Of a DNA stretch of 64,000 bases, positions 1-11,982 are shown in pieces. The notes under the pieces are model-generated. The model did no database searches. It was given only the letters and a program-made list of their open reading frames with translations, and was not told the DNA's origin. Position numbers and translations under genes: made by a program. Numbering within the stretch: the stretch's first letter is position 1; each line of letters starts with the position of its first letter. The stretch is from Coriaria nepalensis (Eukaryota > Streptophyta > Magnoliopsida > Cucurbitales > Coriariaceae): the NCBI GenBank assembly GCA_027186245.1, contig CP114499.1:6639001-6703000 (forward strand), given 5' to 3'.

Positions 1-135
1 TCCATTCTGTTAATTTTCAGCTATCCCTTAATGCATGTATTTGACTCTTTTCTCTGTGTCTAGCTTTTGAGTTTGAATCCTTACATCAGAAAACAACCCC
101 TTTATAATTCATTTCTGTATTGGTGGTGATAATAG

Positions 136-604
136 GACAAGAAGGAGCTGGAAACCCAATGTCCAGGAGAAGCGGCTCTTCAGTTATATATTAGACCGTC
201 ATATTCGAGTCAAAGTCACAACCCATGCTCTTAGATGCATAGACAAGGTAGGTGGGATTGATGAGTATCTGCTAAACACCCCCTACCACAAGATGGAGTC
301 AGAAATGGGCCTTTTCTGGAAAGCCAAGATTGAAAAACTGTATGAAGAGCTTGGAGAGATGGAGGTTGTCTTCTTCTCACTTGAAGATGAAGCCAAGTTT
401 GAGCAAGGATTTAAAGACCTAAAACTGTCTGAGAGAGCTGCTCGTAGGGAAGCTAGGAGACAGATGTATGGTGGGACAAGCAAAGATAAGCAGATTGAGG
501 AAGGACGAGAAGACAAAGAAGGTGGGGGTAATTATAATGAAGCTGCTCGAAGCAGCGAAGGCACACATTATGATGTTTCTGAGCAGTTGGCTGCTAATGC
601 CTGA
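136..604 (+). CDS. bL28-type mitochondrial ribosomal protein, last exon (5' part outside window)
   Basis: This is the terminal coding exon of a large-subunit ribosomal protein of the bL28 family, probably the mitochondrial form that stabilises 23S-type rRNA in the mitoribosome. The intron acceptor AG is at 134-135 and the first complete codon starts at 137. The reading begins TRRSWKPNVQEKRLFSYIL, the conserved L28 segment, followed by a block containing RVKVTTHALRCIDKVGG. The C-terminal tail, from about the ATG at 293 onward, is charged (Lys/Glu/Arg-rich) and far longer than in bacterial L28, as expected of plant mitochondrial L28. The stop TGA is at 602-604. An ATG at 293 lies inside the exon and is not the true start. 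Bases 1-135 are the preceding intron. The family is confident; the mitochondrial assignment is inferred from the long tail. Confidence 0.85.
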
Positions 605-3600
605 TCTTCGATTTGTTTATTGTCTGTAAACTTTTTTTTCTTTTTGTTTGCAAGGGATTTTGGCTGTGTATCTAACCCTCAGATGTAGCAAAATTTATAT
701 GGCAGTGATCTGTTTATTTATAAGTTTTTCCGGAAGAAAGGAACTTAATAAATGGTTCCAGTATTAGTTTGAGCTCCTACAGGGAAAAGTATTATCCAAT
801 CTTTTTTGTCAGGCAAAATTATGAATGAGAATCGAGTTTGTTGAAATTTTAACATTGATTCTTCCCTAGTAAGTTACGAAGGAATCTTCGTAGAATTCAA
901 GTTTCTATATTAACGTTTATAGAAGATGTTGTCACAAAGGTTATGTTATTTTATAAGAGACCTAGATGATACCTTGCGAAGATGAGTCACTGAATAAAAA
1001 TGTACCCAAAGGTTGATTATACTCAAAAACAGGGTAGAAACATGAAAGAAGAATGAAGAATTATGAGTATGGTTTTGATTATAAATATTATTTTTAATAT
1101 GATATATAGAAATAATATTTATTATATTATGTGATAATGTATATATTTTATATAATAAATATGATTTTATAAATAAATATTATTGTGATATATAAAAATA
1201 TTATTTATAATAAAAATTATTAATTATTATATCATAAGATAATATATATAATATATTTAATAATTTGAATTTAAAAGAGAGAGATTAGGACCATCAATAA
1301 TCATATATTTATATATATATATATACATATTTTTTTTTTTTTTAATGATTTCCACCGCCGAATAATAATTCAAATCACTCTTCCAAATCTTTTCTACTTC
1401 GTTTATCGGAATCTGGGGGCTGATTTTCAAATTTTAAGAAATTCAAAAAATATTTAAATAGCAATGGTTGGATCTTTACAAAATCTGACAGTTAAAATTT
1501 GATTAATTCACAATCGTTATATCAATTTTTTATTAAATCTAATTGTCACTATTTTGAAATTTTTAGATCTCCAAATTTATTGAGATTAGCCCCAATCTCT
1601 ACTAAGAATTACATACATTTGATGTACGAAATATTTTTTAAAATAAAATATAATATTTTATCTACCTCGAAAAGTTGTTGAAAACTTGAATATCTTCTTT
1701 GTAAGCAAGCATAATGTTTTATATTATGTACTATCAGCTTGATATTGTCTCAGAGATCGATTTCCGACAACTAGCTAGATTGTACTAAGTACACTAGATT
1801 GATTTGTCCAACTAACTAAATTGAGTGAAACAACTAAGTACACTTGTGCTTAAACTAGATAGATCGATTCATCCATATCGTTAGATTGTGTCAAATGGCT
1901 AGGCCGATTTACCCAAGTTGTTTGGGTGGTCATCGGGTGAACCGCATAGGTAACAGTTGGGCAAGGAATGAGAGTTGAATTTGATAGATCACTCTGTTCA
2001 AGTAACTATGGTGATACAAACGTCAAGATATTCGAAAGAAAAAAACACATGCGATGAATTTTTGGTTGAACTCAATATTTTTGATATTAATCAATTACAA
2101 TTATACACGATTAATTATAGTAGATGATATATAACTTTTATATTCGTAATTATAATTAATTCATCTATACCATAATCTACCTATAATTTTATACGGCATA
2201 TATAATTAAAATTCTAGACCCGACTTTGATTTGAAATGGAGGACAAGACCAGAGACTAAGAGAGCCGTAATCGAGTATGGGATGGAGCAGGAAGCTAATG
2301 GTGGGGGGGGGGGGGGGGGGGCTGCGTGAGACTTGTTAAAGTTTCGGATTAGGTATGTCTTCGACTTGGCCTACGGATATCTTCGCATGAGGTGGATAGC
2401 GTGGCACACCTAATCGGTTGTTGAGGAATGAGGAATCAGAATGGGGGTTAAATTGGTAAAAAGGAAAAGTAGTTTTTATCTCTAATATTTTTAATTAATT
2501 TAATTTAATTTTTTCTCCTTGGATTATTATTATTTTTTTAAACCAATTGTTTTTCTCTGTATTTTTAACGTTACAAAGTCAAACTATCAATTAAATTATT
2601 AACATTGTTACGAAATATATATATAGATTTTTTTTTTTTTTTTTTTAAAGTTTGTTTCGCGCCTCAAACTACAAGACGGAAGGTAGATAAGAATTTGGGG
2701 AAGTTGATGTCGATAAGAGGAATGGGCACGAAAGAGGTGTACTTTGGGTTGGTACGACAACAAACATTCTTCTCTTGTACAAAATAATATTTGGTCCGAA
2801 AGCATACCCCCACTTAACTATGTCAATGGAGTAGTGGCTTAAGGAGGATTTGATAAGAAAATCCACCTTCATCCTTTTCCCTATAACACACATAACACGT
2901 GAACCACTCAATTAAGTTAGATAATTTGATCATATATTTTTTTCTTTATATATTTTTCATAATTATAAGTAAAATTGATATCTATTCATTCATAATTTTT
3001 TGAAAAATAATTAAATTCTTTTAATAATTATATCTTTGAATTTTCGAAATTTAAATTTTAATAATAACTAATTATTTTAATTATCATTTTATTATTAAAA
3101 TTTTAATTTATTTTACTTTAATCATTTAAAAAATCAAATTAAATAATTAAATAATTCATATTTAGAGATATGTAAAAAAGAAAATCAAATTCATTTAACG
3201 ATTATATTTTAATAATAAATAGGAATTAAAAGCTTAAAGTAAACCGATGAGTAAATATAAAAAAAAAGAAATAAAATGTCGTGTCAAATATTTTGATGAT
3301 GAATATTGAAACGTTGATGGCAAATTATTTATTTAGTATTCTATTATTCGGTCACATACCCACAGTACTATACGGAATAACAGAAGTTTCCTTGCTAGTT
3401 TGGATGACTGTTGATTTTGTACGATTTTCTAACCAAAACAAAGATTTAAAAAAAAAAGGGTAAAAGAACGAAGAATAAGGTAAGGTGTGCCGAACGCTTT
3501 AAGTAGGGGAGGGAATGCCAAAGTATCCGTGACGGGGCAATATCTCCGCTCTCACGCGCTTGCGTCCCCGTCCTCACCCCCCTGAGCCCCCTCCCCCTCT

Positions 3601-3800
3601 CTACCTTCTCTCTCTTCTTTGTCGCCCTCTATAAACCCCAATTCCAAATACGCTTTTCCTCAACGCCCTTACCTTCACTTTCATCGCAAGATATAATATA
3701 TCTGATATATCACTCTCCTTTTGTTTATGTTTTTGCTATCTCCCTCTCTCTCGCGTTTATTTTCTTCGCTTACTTTATTACTGTTATTTTTTTTGCTCTA
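605..3800. other. Intergenic DNA, AT-rich, with a 19-base G run
   Basis: The first part is the 3' UTR of the L28 gene, with AATAAA-like strings near 745. No gene was recognised. About 1690-1960 holds loosely repeated short strings (variants of ctagattg and actaagtacac) that may be an old degenerate repeat. An uninterrupted run of 19 G lies at 2303-2321. The last 200 bases are CT-rich promoter and leader of the next gene. Confidence 0.6.
3630..3635 (+). promoter_or_regulatory. TATA box of the 3801 gene
   Basis: TATAAA lies 166 bases before the ATG at 3801, inside a strongly CT-rich tract of the type common in plant core promoters. The long CT-rich stretch between TATA and ATG would be a leader of roughly 135 bases. 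Confidence 0.55.
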
Positions 3801-4361
3801 ATGGAGGGTCAAAACAATAAGCGAGTCCGAGATGACTCGGTCGACTCCGAGTTAGGCTCGCCCGAGGTGAAACGACTCAGAGACGACCTTCTTGGATTTC
3901 TCGACGATTCAGATCTGGATTCGGCGACTCTAGATATAGACTCCGTCATGAAGAGCTTTGAAGAAGAGATATCTGCTTTGTATTCTCCGGCACCGGTGGT
4001 AGATCTGACGTCGAATTCCACCGAATCACGGTCGGAGCTCGGTTATCTCCTGGAAGCCTCGAACGATGAACTCGGTATACCTCCGATTCCGTCTACAAGC
4101 GAAGAAGAGAAGAAAGCAGAGACCGATTTGATCCGTTTCCCCTCAGACTCTTCGGGAATCGGTGAGTTTTGGGATTTGGAAGATCAGATTCCGAGTTCTG
4201 AGCTGTTTGAGCTCAGATCCAGCGAAAGTTACGGCGGGGACTGCAATAAGATCGAGTATGCGACGTTAGACGGACTTTTACAGCGCTCAGACGATATCTA
4301 CTTTGACTCGTCCGATTACTCGGATTTTTCCTGGCGGCATGAATCTTTGCCCGCGCAGTAG
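3801..4361 (+). CDS. Intronless gene for an acidic plant protein of unknown function (186 aa)
   Basis: A single uninterrupted ORF begins with a clear ATG downstream of a TATA box and CT-rich leader. The product is acidic and rich in Ser, Asp and Glu. It has a basic/acidic N-terminal block (KRVRDDSVDSELGSPEVKRL) followed by an Asp-rich stretch, then a region with SVMKSFEEEISAL that could form a short amphipathic helix. No membrane segment, signal peptide or known catalytic motif is visible. The N-terminal pattern resembles a small plant family I remember as At4g31510/At2g24550, of no established function. At4g31510 would sit near an L28 gene (At4g31460) in Arabidopsis, which fits the neighbour here, but this is from memory. 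Nuclear location is possible given the KR-rich patches. The gene is real with good confidence; the function is unknown. Confidence 0.8.
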   Translation: MEGQNNKRVRDDSVDSELGSPEVKRLRDDLLGFLDDSDLDSATLDIDSVMKSFEEEISALYSPAPVVDLTSNSTESRSELGYLLEASNDELGIPPIPSTSEEEKKAETDLIRFPSDSSGIGEFWDLEDQIPSSELFELRSSESYGGDCNKIEYATLDGLLQRSDDIYFDSSDYSDFSWRHESLPAQ

Positions 4362-6720
4362 GATGATGAATATAACAGAAAACCGTTACAGGACTTTTGA
4401 AACGATGCCGTTTGTGTAAATTCTTTCTTACAGAAACGTAGTAAAAAGAAAATTAGAGAAAATTAGAAGTCGGAAGTCCGAAAAAGTGTATATTTATTTT
4501 TAATCTCGACCGCCGATCAGTGAATCCAATGCGATAATCTGTCCTTACAACATCAGGACATTGATCAAAACTTCCTCAAGCAATTAGTTCGTCACTATCC
4601 ATAATTTTCCATAACATTTACAACAAATAATTCACTGATTTGTACGGTGTATAAATAATGTGGAGTTTTGTTGGCAAATTTGATCATATAAATAACATTT
4701 TTATGACGTAACAAATTTGAGGTTATAACAAAATTTAACGTGTTAAGTTTAATGATCGGATATCAGTGGTGAGCAATAAATATTTTTGCCCAACTTCGAA
4801 AAAATTTAAAAAATAGTTTTTTTATTCTTATTTATAAATATTAAAAAAAAAACTATTTTTTTTATTACACATTATTGTTTTCTGCATTTAAGAAAATAAT
4901 TTTATAAATACGAAAATTAATTTTTAAAAATTTGGTCAAACAGACTTAGTATTCCACCCATTTTTAATTTTTATTTAATATAATTTTACATTTGATTCTT
5001 TCAAACCATTATACATACAGTATTACTGTGATGAGAATTTCATTAAAGTTGATTCTTTTTCAAAATATCATAAAGGATTGGTAGTCACTAGGAACTTGTC
5101 GATTTCAATCGGAGTTTATGTGCATGTCGAAATCAAATATATATATTTTTTCTTTTGCTTTAGCCATATATGCTCGAACTCCATGTACCGTAAGTGGAAC
5201 AAAATAGTTGGACCACTTAAGTAAACGATACTTGGCCATATTAACTATTTTCTCCACGCAAATTTCTTTGTTTTGTTCCTTCCCCCCTTTCTGTACAATC
5301 AATTAATCATCGAGGGACCATCAAGACTTCCAAGGTTGTGAGATATTTTTTCATTTGAGCTTCTAAGTGTAATTGAGTGGTAAATAGCTCATATCACAAT
5401 CTTGACTATAAGTTTAAATTTTCGATTATGATCAAACGTATGACTTAACTGTATAATATGTGATTTGGTTTAACTATTATTTAATAATATTTTTTATGAT
5501 AAGGATTTTGTAAAGTATTTAGAACTATAATTTTAATATCAATTATAATTTAAATTTCAGCTTAGTCTAATAAGAGAGATTATGAGCCAGTTTGGAAGTA
5601 CTTATAAGTATTTATATTTATAAAATAAGCTGTTTTGAGTATTTGGCAATTTTTTTTAAAAAAAATTATATTTAAAAAATTACATTTTTTATATTTATTT
5701 AAATCAAATTATCAAATTGATATTTATTAAAATAATGCACATTCTAAACATCAGAATTGACTTATAAATATTTTCTAAGCATATTTTTAAATTGAGTTAT
5801 CAATTTTAAACAAGCACTCTCCCAAATGAGTTCTATTGAGTCACAGTCGTAGGCCTTGACTATCTCTACAAGCTTCAGACCCATTTGTTTCCATAATTGG
5901 GCCCACTGCCTTTAAAAATCACTGAAGTAAGATATGGGCTTTGTGTTTTCTGTTTGGGCCATTTTGACTTGAATACAAAACTACACATGCATAACTATCT
6001 ATTATCATTAGCCCATATCAAGCGTAAAATAAATCTTATTTATTTATTTATTTTTAATTCACAATAGAATTATCAAAGTATTTATATGAAAGTAATTTAT
6101 TATGATAATCAAAATTTTAGTTCTTTTGTTTTCAACCGGAATGTAATAATCTAAAGAAACTATATACTATTACAGTAATTTGAAGAATTATATATAACCG
6201 ATTCTATTTCGGAAATTATTTTTATTTACATTCCCATTTTTTAAAAAAATTAAACGAAGTATTAATTTAAATAATTTTTTTAATAATTATATAAAATCTT
6301 AAAAAACCTAACTTGTATCAATATTAAGAGATTAATCAAAGACTTATCTGAATGTGTTATATTCCCTGTCAAACGGAAAACTTATCTCCTCTTACTTCTC
6401 CTCTTTTTCACTCCATGAAGCCAAACCCATCCTACCACGTAATCCGCACGCATCATCTCTTGGCTCTCCACGTCAGAATTTCCATAGCGCGTGTATTTTC
6501 CCCGCACATTAGCGCGCTTACCAAATGACCAAACTTACTATATAAGCAAGCAAATTTAGACTTCTTTGTTTGTCCATTCGGGTTCTCTCTCCTGGCATGG
6601 CATTTTCTCTCTCTAGGGCATAACAGCAAGCAAAAATTTGCTTCTCTGGCGATTGAGGAGTAGGAGATTCATACCAGAGAATTCTAGACCGTACGGGTGT
6701 TTAATCAGAGTTTGTAGAAG
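4362..6720. other. Intergenic DNA with a possible MITE and the RAD23 promoter
   Basis: AT-rich with no ORF worth keeping. About 5583-5826 may be a small inverted-repeat element: its left end reads cagtttggaagtacttataa and its right end, on the other strand, has a related string, but the termini match only roughly. From 6420 to 6720 lies the RAD23 promoter and leader. Confidence 0.5.
6539..6545 (+). promoter_or_regulatory. TATA box of RAD23
   Basis: TATATAA about 180 bases upstream of the RAD23 start codon. Just upstream, around 6435-6475, are two ACGT-core motifs (ccacgtaat and ccacgtca) of the kind bound by plant bZIP factors. Functional use is inferred. Confidence 0.5.
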
Positions 6721-9700
6721 ATGAAGATTTTCGTGAAGACTCTTAAAGGCACTCACTTCGAGGTTGAAGTTCAGCCTGAAGATACGGTCCGTTTCTTCAT
6801 CCTACTTAATCGGTTTTGTTATTTATTTGCAATCTGGTTTTAATTGGGAATTATTTTAGGGTTTTAGTTTCATTTGCGTGCTTGTTTCCGCAATTGAGGT
6901 GCGATTAGGGTTTGTGGATAGCGGTTGAACAGGATTACTGCCTTTTGCTCACTGTTTGGTGATTTATTTATCCTATTCTCTGTAGTTTACTAGTTTGCAT
7001 CCTGTTCGTTAAAAAATCTGAGTGAATTTTGAACTCCTTGCCTTTTTTATTTGAAATTCTGGTATAGTCTCTAGTCACTGAGGAAGTACATAAACTGGAC
7101 ATCAATTTATAATTCAAGCTTTCATACCATATCATTGCCATTTAACGACATTCGCTAGGAAATTATCATGCTTAATCCACCCCACAGGCAAGTCATCTAA
7201 TTAATCAATGTCGAAATGTATTTCAGCTCCACATTGAGTAATTAACTTTATGTCGGCCTGGCACAATATAAATAGCAGTTTATTGTTGTACAAATTAAAG
7301 TTCTCTCTTTTTTTAGTATTTTCTTTGTGCAGCGGTTAAAAGGAACCTGATTTTTTGGAGAGAAATACTATTTTACCAATCGAGGTACATGTATCTAATA
7401 TTTCATACGGGATGTAACCCCTATGCCATGTAATGGCTGTAGGCCCCCGAAAAACTATGTGTGTAGAATACACATTCAAGAAATTTCAAGAGAAGTAAAT
7501 AAATCTATTCAATAGAATTTCAATATATTAGTAATACAAAATATGTATAAAAAAAAAAGGAAAAAAGGAAAAAAGACGGTTTTTTGTCGTAGAAGACAGC
7601 AATGTCTATTGTATCAGCTTGACCTTTCATAAGTGGAAACATAATAAAGCATCCATAATAAAGACGCTCAGGCCCTGCTTGGCCATGAGATTTAAATTCC
7701 GGTATTTTAAAACCGGTTTTTGTGTCGGTGTGGGACCCACATATCTGTCAGATACGGAAATATAACTTTACAATATCATTCCTTCTCTAATTCTGAAAAC
7801 CATTTTAGAATAGTGTGAAAACATGATTCAAATCACAAAAACCACTATTTTCGGTTCTCTTATTCCGTGATTCAAATTGTTGAAAACCACAATTCTAATG
7901 GCAGTATTATAATTTTTCCGACACCAAAAATTACAACCAAACAGGTTGGTTGCCAATGAAAACTGGTATTTAAAACACATGGCAAACCAGGTTGTTACAG
8001 TCTGCGCTTGATTCAACACACTTCCACTTTAGTGTCCAAGCAGATGTTTTTTTTTTTTTTTTGTGGTGAATTTTTTATTTTACCAATTTTTGATCCAGTG
8101 TTCTTTGGACTTACTGTTCCATCTATTTGTGAATGCCTGTGATACAAATGGACTGATCTTTGATTCTGGTTTCATGTGTTATCAACTTTTCTGAAGCTAG
8201 TATTTTTGTTCCTTCCAGGTTGCTGATGTGAAGAAAAATATAGAATCTGTTCACGATGCTGATGTTTATCCTGCTACCCAGCAGATGCTTATCCATCAAG
8301 GGAAAGTCCTTAAAGATACCACAACTTTGAAAGAAAACAGTGTTGCAGAAAATAGTTTTGTTGTCATCATGTTAACAAAGGTAATGTTGCACTTGTAGGC
8401 CAATTGTTTTTATCATTTTAAAATAATACATTTTTTGGTGTTTGGGGTTATATGAGATGGGGTTTTTTTTTTTTTTTTGCCCAGAAAAACAAGAAAGAAT
8501 GAAATATACATATAAAGGAACTGCCCTGATATCAGACTTGATTTTATTTCATAGAAAATATAATTACGGTGTTTTCTGCAATAAAAAATAAATCAACCAA
8601 AATCTTAGTGGTTCAATTTGTTGCATAGAAAATCTAGATATCGTGTTTTCTGACAATAAAAAACCTAGTGGTTTAACTAGGTGATGATATGTGTTTTAGT
8701 TTGGAGACTGCTCTTTAGTGGAATATATATAGTCATCTGGTATGTCGTGTTAGCATCTGCTTCAGAAATGGCCATGCACAACTATATTTAAAGTTTGCTA
8801 GGATGAAGAATGATATGTATATAGACGAGTATGTTATATGTGTTTACGTGCTTACAACTTTAAATTGTGGTTGCTCCTTGCATTTACACCAGCTACCCTG
8901 TTTTATTATTAGACCTAGAATGAGTGGGTAAATAATTGAAAGGTAAGAAGGCATTTTTCATGCAATGGTGTGTCCTTCTCTCAGACTTTGAGGGTTAGTG
9001 GATTGGACCATCCTTTATAATGAGGGAAGTTACGCCCTGATTAAATGTGCATGCAGTTTAGTGTTTTAGTGGTGATTTGAGTAACTCTTATCCATCTGAA
9101 TTTTTCTTCATGCGTGTGGCATTGTTTTTTTATTATAATGTGCTAAAATTCCTAGCAATTTATTTTGCCTTGACCTCAATCAGCTTCATTTGGATATGTT
9201 TACTATCATTTTCAGACTAAAATTCAGATTGGCCCAGAAAATCCATTTAGGCCACGAAATTTAACTTAGGACCTTCAAAATCTAACTAAATTACACTTAC
9301 CTTGGGGCCCTTACAATCTTTTCTAGATTTCAGCTCGCTCAAAATCCAGTTTCACCACATTCCCTAATAGATCAGAATCAAAATTTGTCAGCAGAAGCTA
9401 TCAAATGGTCTGAAAGAAGCAGAGTTGGGTGCACTTGCTAACTTTACTTTCTCTGATTCTAGCTAATTTTACTGAACATTGGCAGAGTAAGTGTTCATCT
9501 GGTGAGGCTTCAACTGCACAAGCTGCACCTGTGACTAAGGTATGAATTTTGCAAACTTGAGTCTTGTTTTGAGGGTTGCCATGTGGTCAATAAAAAATGG
9601 AAGTTGATCCTGATTCGTAGCGCTGCATTTTTCTCCCTTCTAGATTTGTAGTCCATAGAAATAGTGTTAAATCATTGTATTTATGGCTCCTTTCCATTCT

Positions 9701-11982
9701 TATGACTACTTTATTTAGACTCCATTTCCCGGTAGTCTTCCTTATGTAGTCTTCCTTATCTCTAGTTAGTGCCATCTAAATATATGCGGGCTAAAACCTG
9801 GATACCCGGAAGTTGAAATAAGAGACGAAGTTAAATATATATATATATATATATTGTATTTATGGCTCCTTTCCATTCTTATTACCGTTTTATATACACT
9901 CCACTTCCCAGTAGTCTTCCTTATCTATAGTTAGTGCCATCTAAATATATGTGCTCTAAAACCTGGATACCCAGAAATTGAAATGTGCCATCTATATATG
10001 TATATATATATTTTATTTATATTTTTTAAATTATTTTTATGCAGGCTCAAGCTCCCAGTGCCCCTCCTGCTCTCACCCCAGCTTCAACAGTATCACAGGC
10101 TCCCATAACTTCTGCCCCGTAAGCGTAAAATTTGAATACTTTTCCTTCATAAGCTTATGAACTAATTGAATAGCTCTCGATCTTGTCATACTTATAGTTA
10201 TTTCTATATTAACAGGCCTGCTCCCTCTCCTCCTATCCCTGCCCCTATTCCTGCTGCTGCTGCCACTTCTTCGCCTACTGCAGCGTGAGAATTTACCTTC
10301 ATTTTTGGTTTACATATATCTCAAGAAATTCTCATTCTTACCCTGGATCAATTTTATTTATTTAGTATCTTAATGATTGCATGAACCCCATACTGCTTGT
10401 AAGAGTAGGTCGGAGCCTGATGTATACGGCCAAGTTGCTTCTAATCTGGTTGCTGGTAGAAACCTTGACCAGACCATCCAGCAGATTCTTGATATGGGTG
10501 GAGGAACTTGGGATAGAGAAACGGTCATTCGTGCTCTTCGTGCTGCTTTTAACAATCCGGAGAGAGCTGTTGAATATCTTTATTCTGTAAGTGAATTTTG
10601 AAGGTGCTTAGTGATTTTTCAAGTTATTTTTGGTACTTTCCACCACAGGGGCTGTATGAGTATTTTTTGCTTCTTTTTGCATTAAGCTGGACACTTTCTT
10701 TCACTTCAATTTTTCTCTATTTGTTTCATTAAGTCGCTTGTTTGTTTCCATTGCCCGGTTAATTGAATGATGTGTATTCCTATTTTATTTCCGGGTATTC
10801 TTAAATCAAATTGAAGGGTATCCCTGAGCAAGCTGAAGTTCCACCTGTTGCTCGAGTTTCTGCTTCTGCAGGAGGTGCAGCCCCTCCAGCCCAGCCTCCA
10901 CAGTCAACCCAACCTGTACCTGTTCCATCAAGTGGCCCAAATGCTAATCCTCTGGACCTCTTCCCCCAGGTACTTACTGAGCTCTCTTTCAATAACCCCC
11001 CCCCCCCCCTCCCCCCCTCCCCCCAAACAAACAAAAAAAAGGAAAATAAATAAATGCAAGGCTTTGTAACTGGCCTTGATTTTTTTTCTTTTCTGGCAAT
11101 AGGGAATTCCAGATTCAGGCACTGGGGCTGCTGGAGCAGGAACTCTTGATTTCCTTCGCCAGAGTCAGCAGGTCTCTCTATCCGTCTCATCCAACACAAT
11201 TCATCTTCGTTCTCTCTCTCTCCATTGTTAGTTTTCTGAGTTTATATTTATGTTTTTCCCTGTATCAGTTTCAAGCCTTACGAAGCATGGTGCAGGCAAA
11301 TCCACAGATATTGCAGGTTCCATTCCCCATTCCATTGCATGGGTTTTCACCTCCTTATATCAAAGACCCAATTTCCAATTTTAATTTTATTTGTGCAGCC
11401 CATGCTCCAAGAGCTAGGAAAACAAAATCCTCACCTTATGAGGCTAATTCAAGAGCACCAGGCTGACTTTCTTCGCCTCATCAATGAACCTGTCGAAGGA
11501 GGAGAGGGGTGAAGATCATTTTTCCTTATTGTTATGTCATCAAGACATCACTTAAAAGATTCATTGCTTAATACATTAATGCTTATAAAATCCATTGCTT
11601 AATAATGTCTCTAGGAACATTCTAGGGCAACTTGCTGCGGGAATGCCACAGGCAATATCTGTAACCCCTGAGGAGCGTGAAGCCATTGAACGGGTAATAC
11701 TCACTTCTGAAAACATATCTGAATTATAGAATTAATATTGCTCTCTCAATAAGAAACTTTATGTTTTGGCATTTTGTTTGGAAATGATAAAGCTCTTTCC
11801 CTTGCTATCTTTGATCCTTATATGTCTTTAAGAGCCTACTAATGATGCGTCATTTTCCCAACCAGCTCGAAGCAATGGGGTTTGATAGAGCCATTGTTTT
11901 AGAGGTTTTCTTTGCCTGCAACAAAAACGAGGAGCTTGCTGCTAATTATCTCCTAGATCATATGCATGAATTCGAGGAATGA
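6721..11982 (+). CDS. RAD23: RAD23 ubiquitin receptor / nucleotide-excision-repair protein (12 exons, 392 aa)
   Basis: The product shuttles ubiquitinated proteins to the 26S proteasome and stabilises XPC/RAD4 in DNA repair. Exons: 6721-6786, 8219-8380, 9486-9539, 10045-10118, 10216-10284, 10409-10586, 10817-10969, 11103-11171, 11269-11316, 11399-11508, 11615-11693, 11866-11982; all phases join. Domains in order: ubiquitin-like domain (1-76, starts [20 protein letters not shown]); a Pro/Ala/Ser linker (95-141); UBA1 (about 142-195, with [20 protein letters not shown]); a second linker; the STI1/XPC-binding region (about 253-350, with [16 protein letters not shown]); and UBA2 at the C-terminus ([20 protein letters not shown]). 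Length fits plant RAD23 proteins. Intron 1 (1.4 kb) carries a MITE copy, intron 3 a tandem duplication, and intron 7 a C-rich tract. Which Arabidopsis paralogue (A-D) it matches cannot be told by eye. Confidence 0.95.
7672..8006 (+). mobile_element. MITE-like element, copy A (in RAD23 intron 1)
   Basis: This non-coding segment of about 335 bases starts ggccctgcttggccatgaga. It ends with a string whose reverse complement begins aacctggtttgccatgtg, so imperfect terminal inverted repeats of about 27 bases enclose it. A clearly related copy lies in reverse orientation at 37264-37600. The GGCC..TTTGG-like ends resemble PIF/Harbinger or hAT type MITEs. I could not identify target-site duplications with confidence, so the superfamily is open. 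Confidence 0.65.
9674..9983 (+). repeat. Tandem duplication in RAD23 intron 3
   Basis: A segment of about 145 bases beginning attgtatttatggctccttt occurs twice, near 9674-9816 and 9855-9983, with an (AT)n stretch of about 20 bases between them. The second copy lacks one internal repetition of gtcttccttat that the first copy has. The copies differ by scattered substitutions, so the duplication is not recent. Confidence 0.8.
10996..11024 (+). repeat. C-rich tract in RAD23 intron 7
   Basis: C14, T, C7, T, C6 begins 27 bases downstream of the exon 7 donor. The complementary strand has long G tracts that could form a quadruplex. Confidence 0.9.

Noticed and set aside
10801..11199. 132-codon minus-strand open frame across RAD23 exons 7-8
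   Set aside because: It reads through a poly-C tract and known coding exons on the other strand, and the product is low-complexity Gly/Arg.
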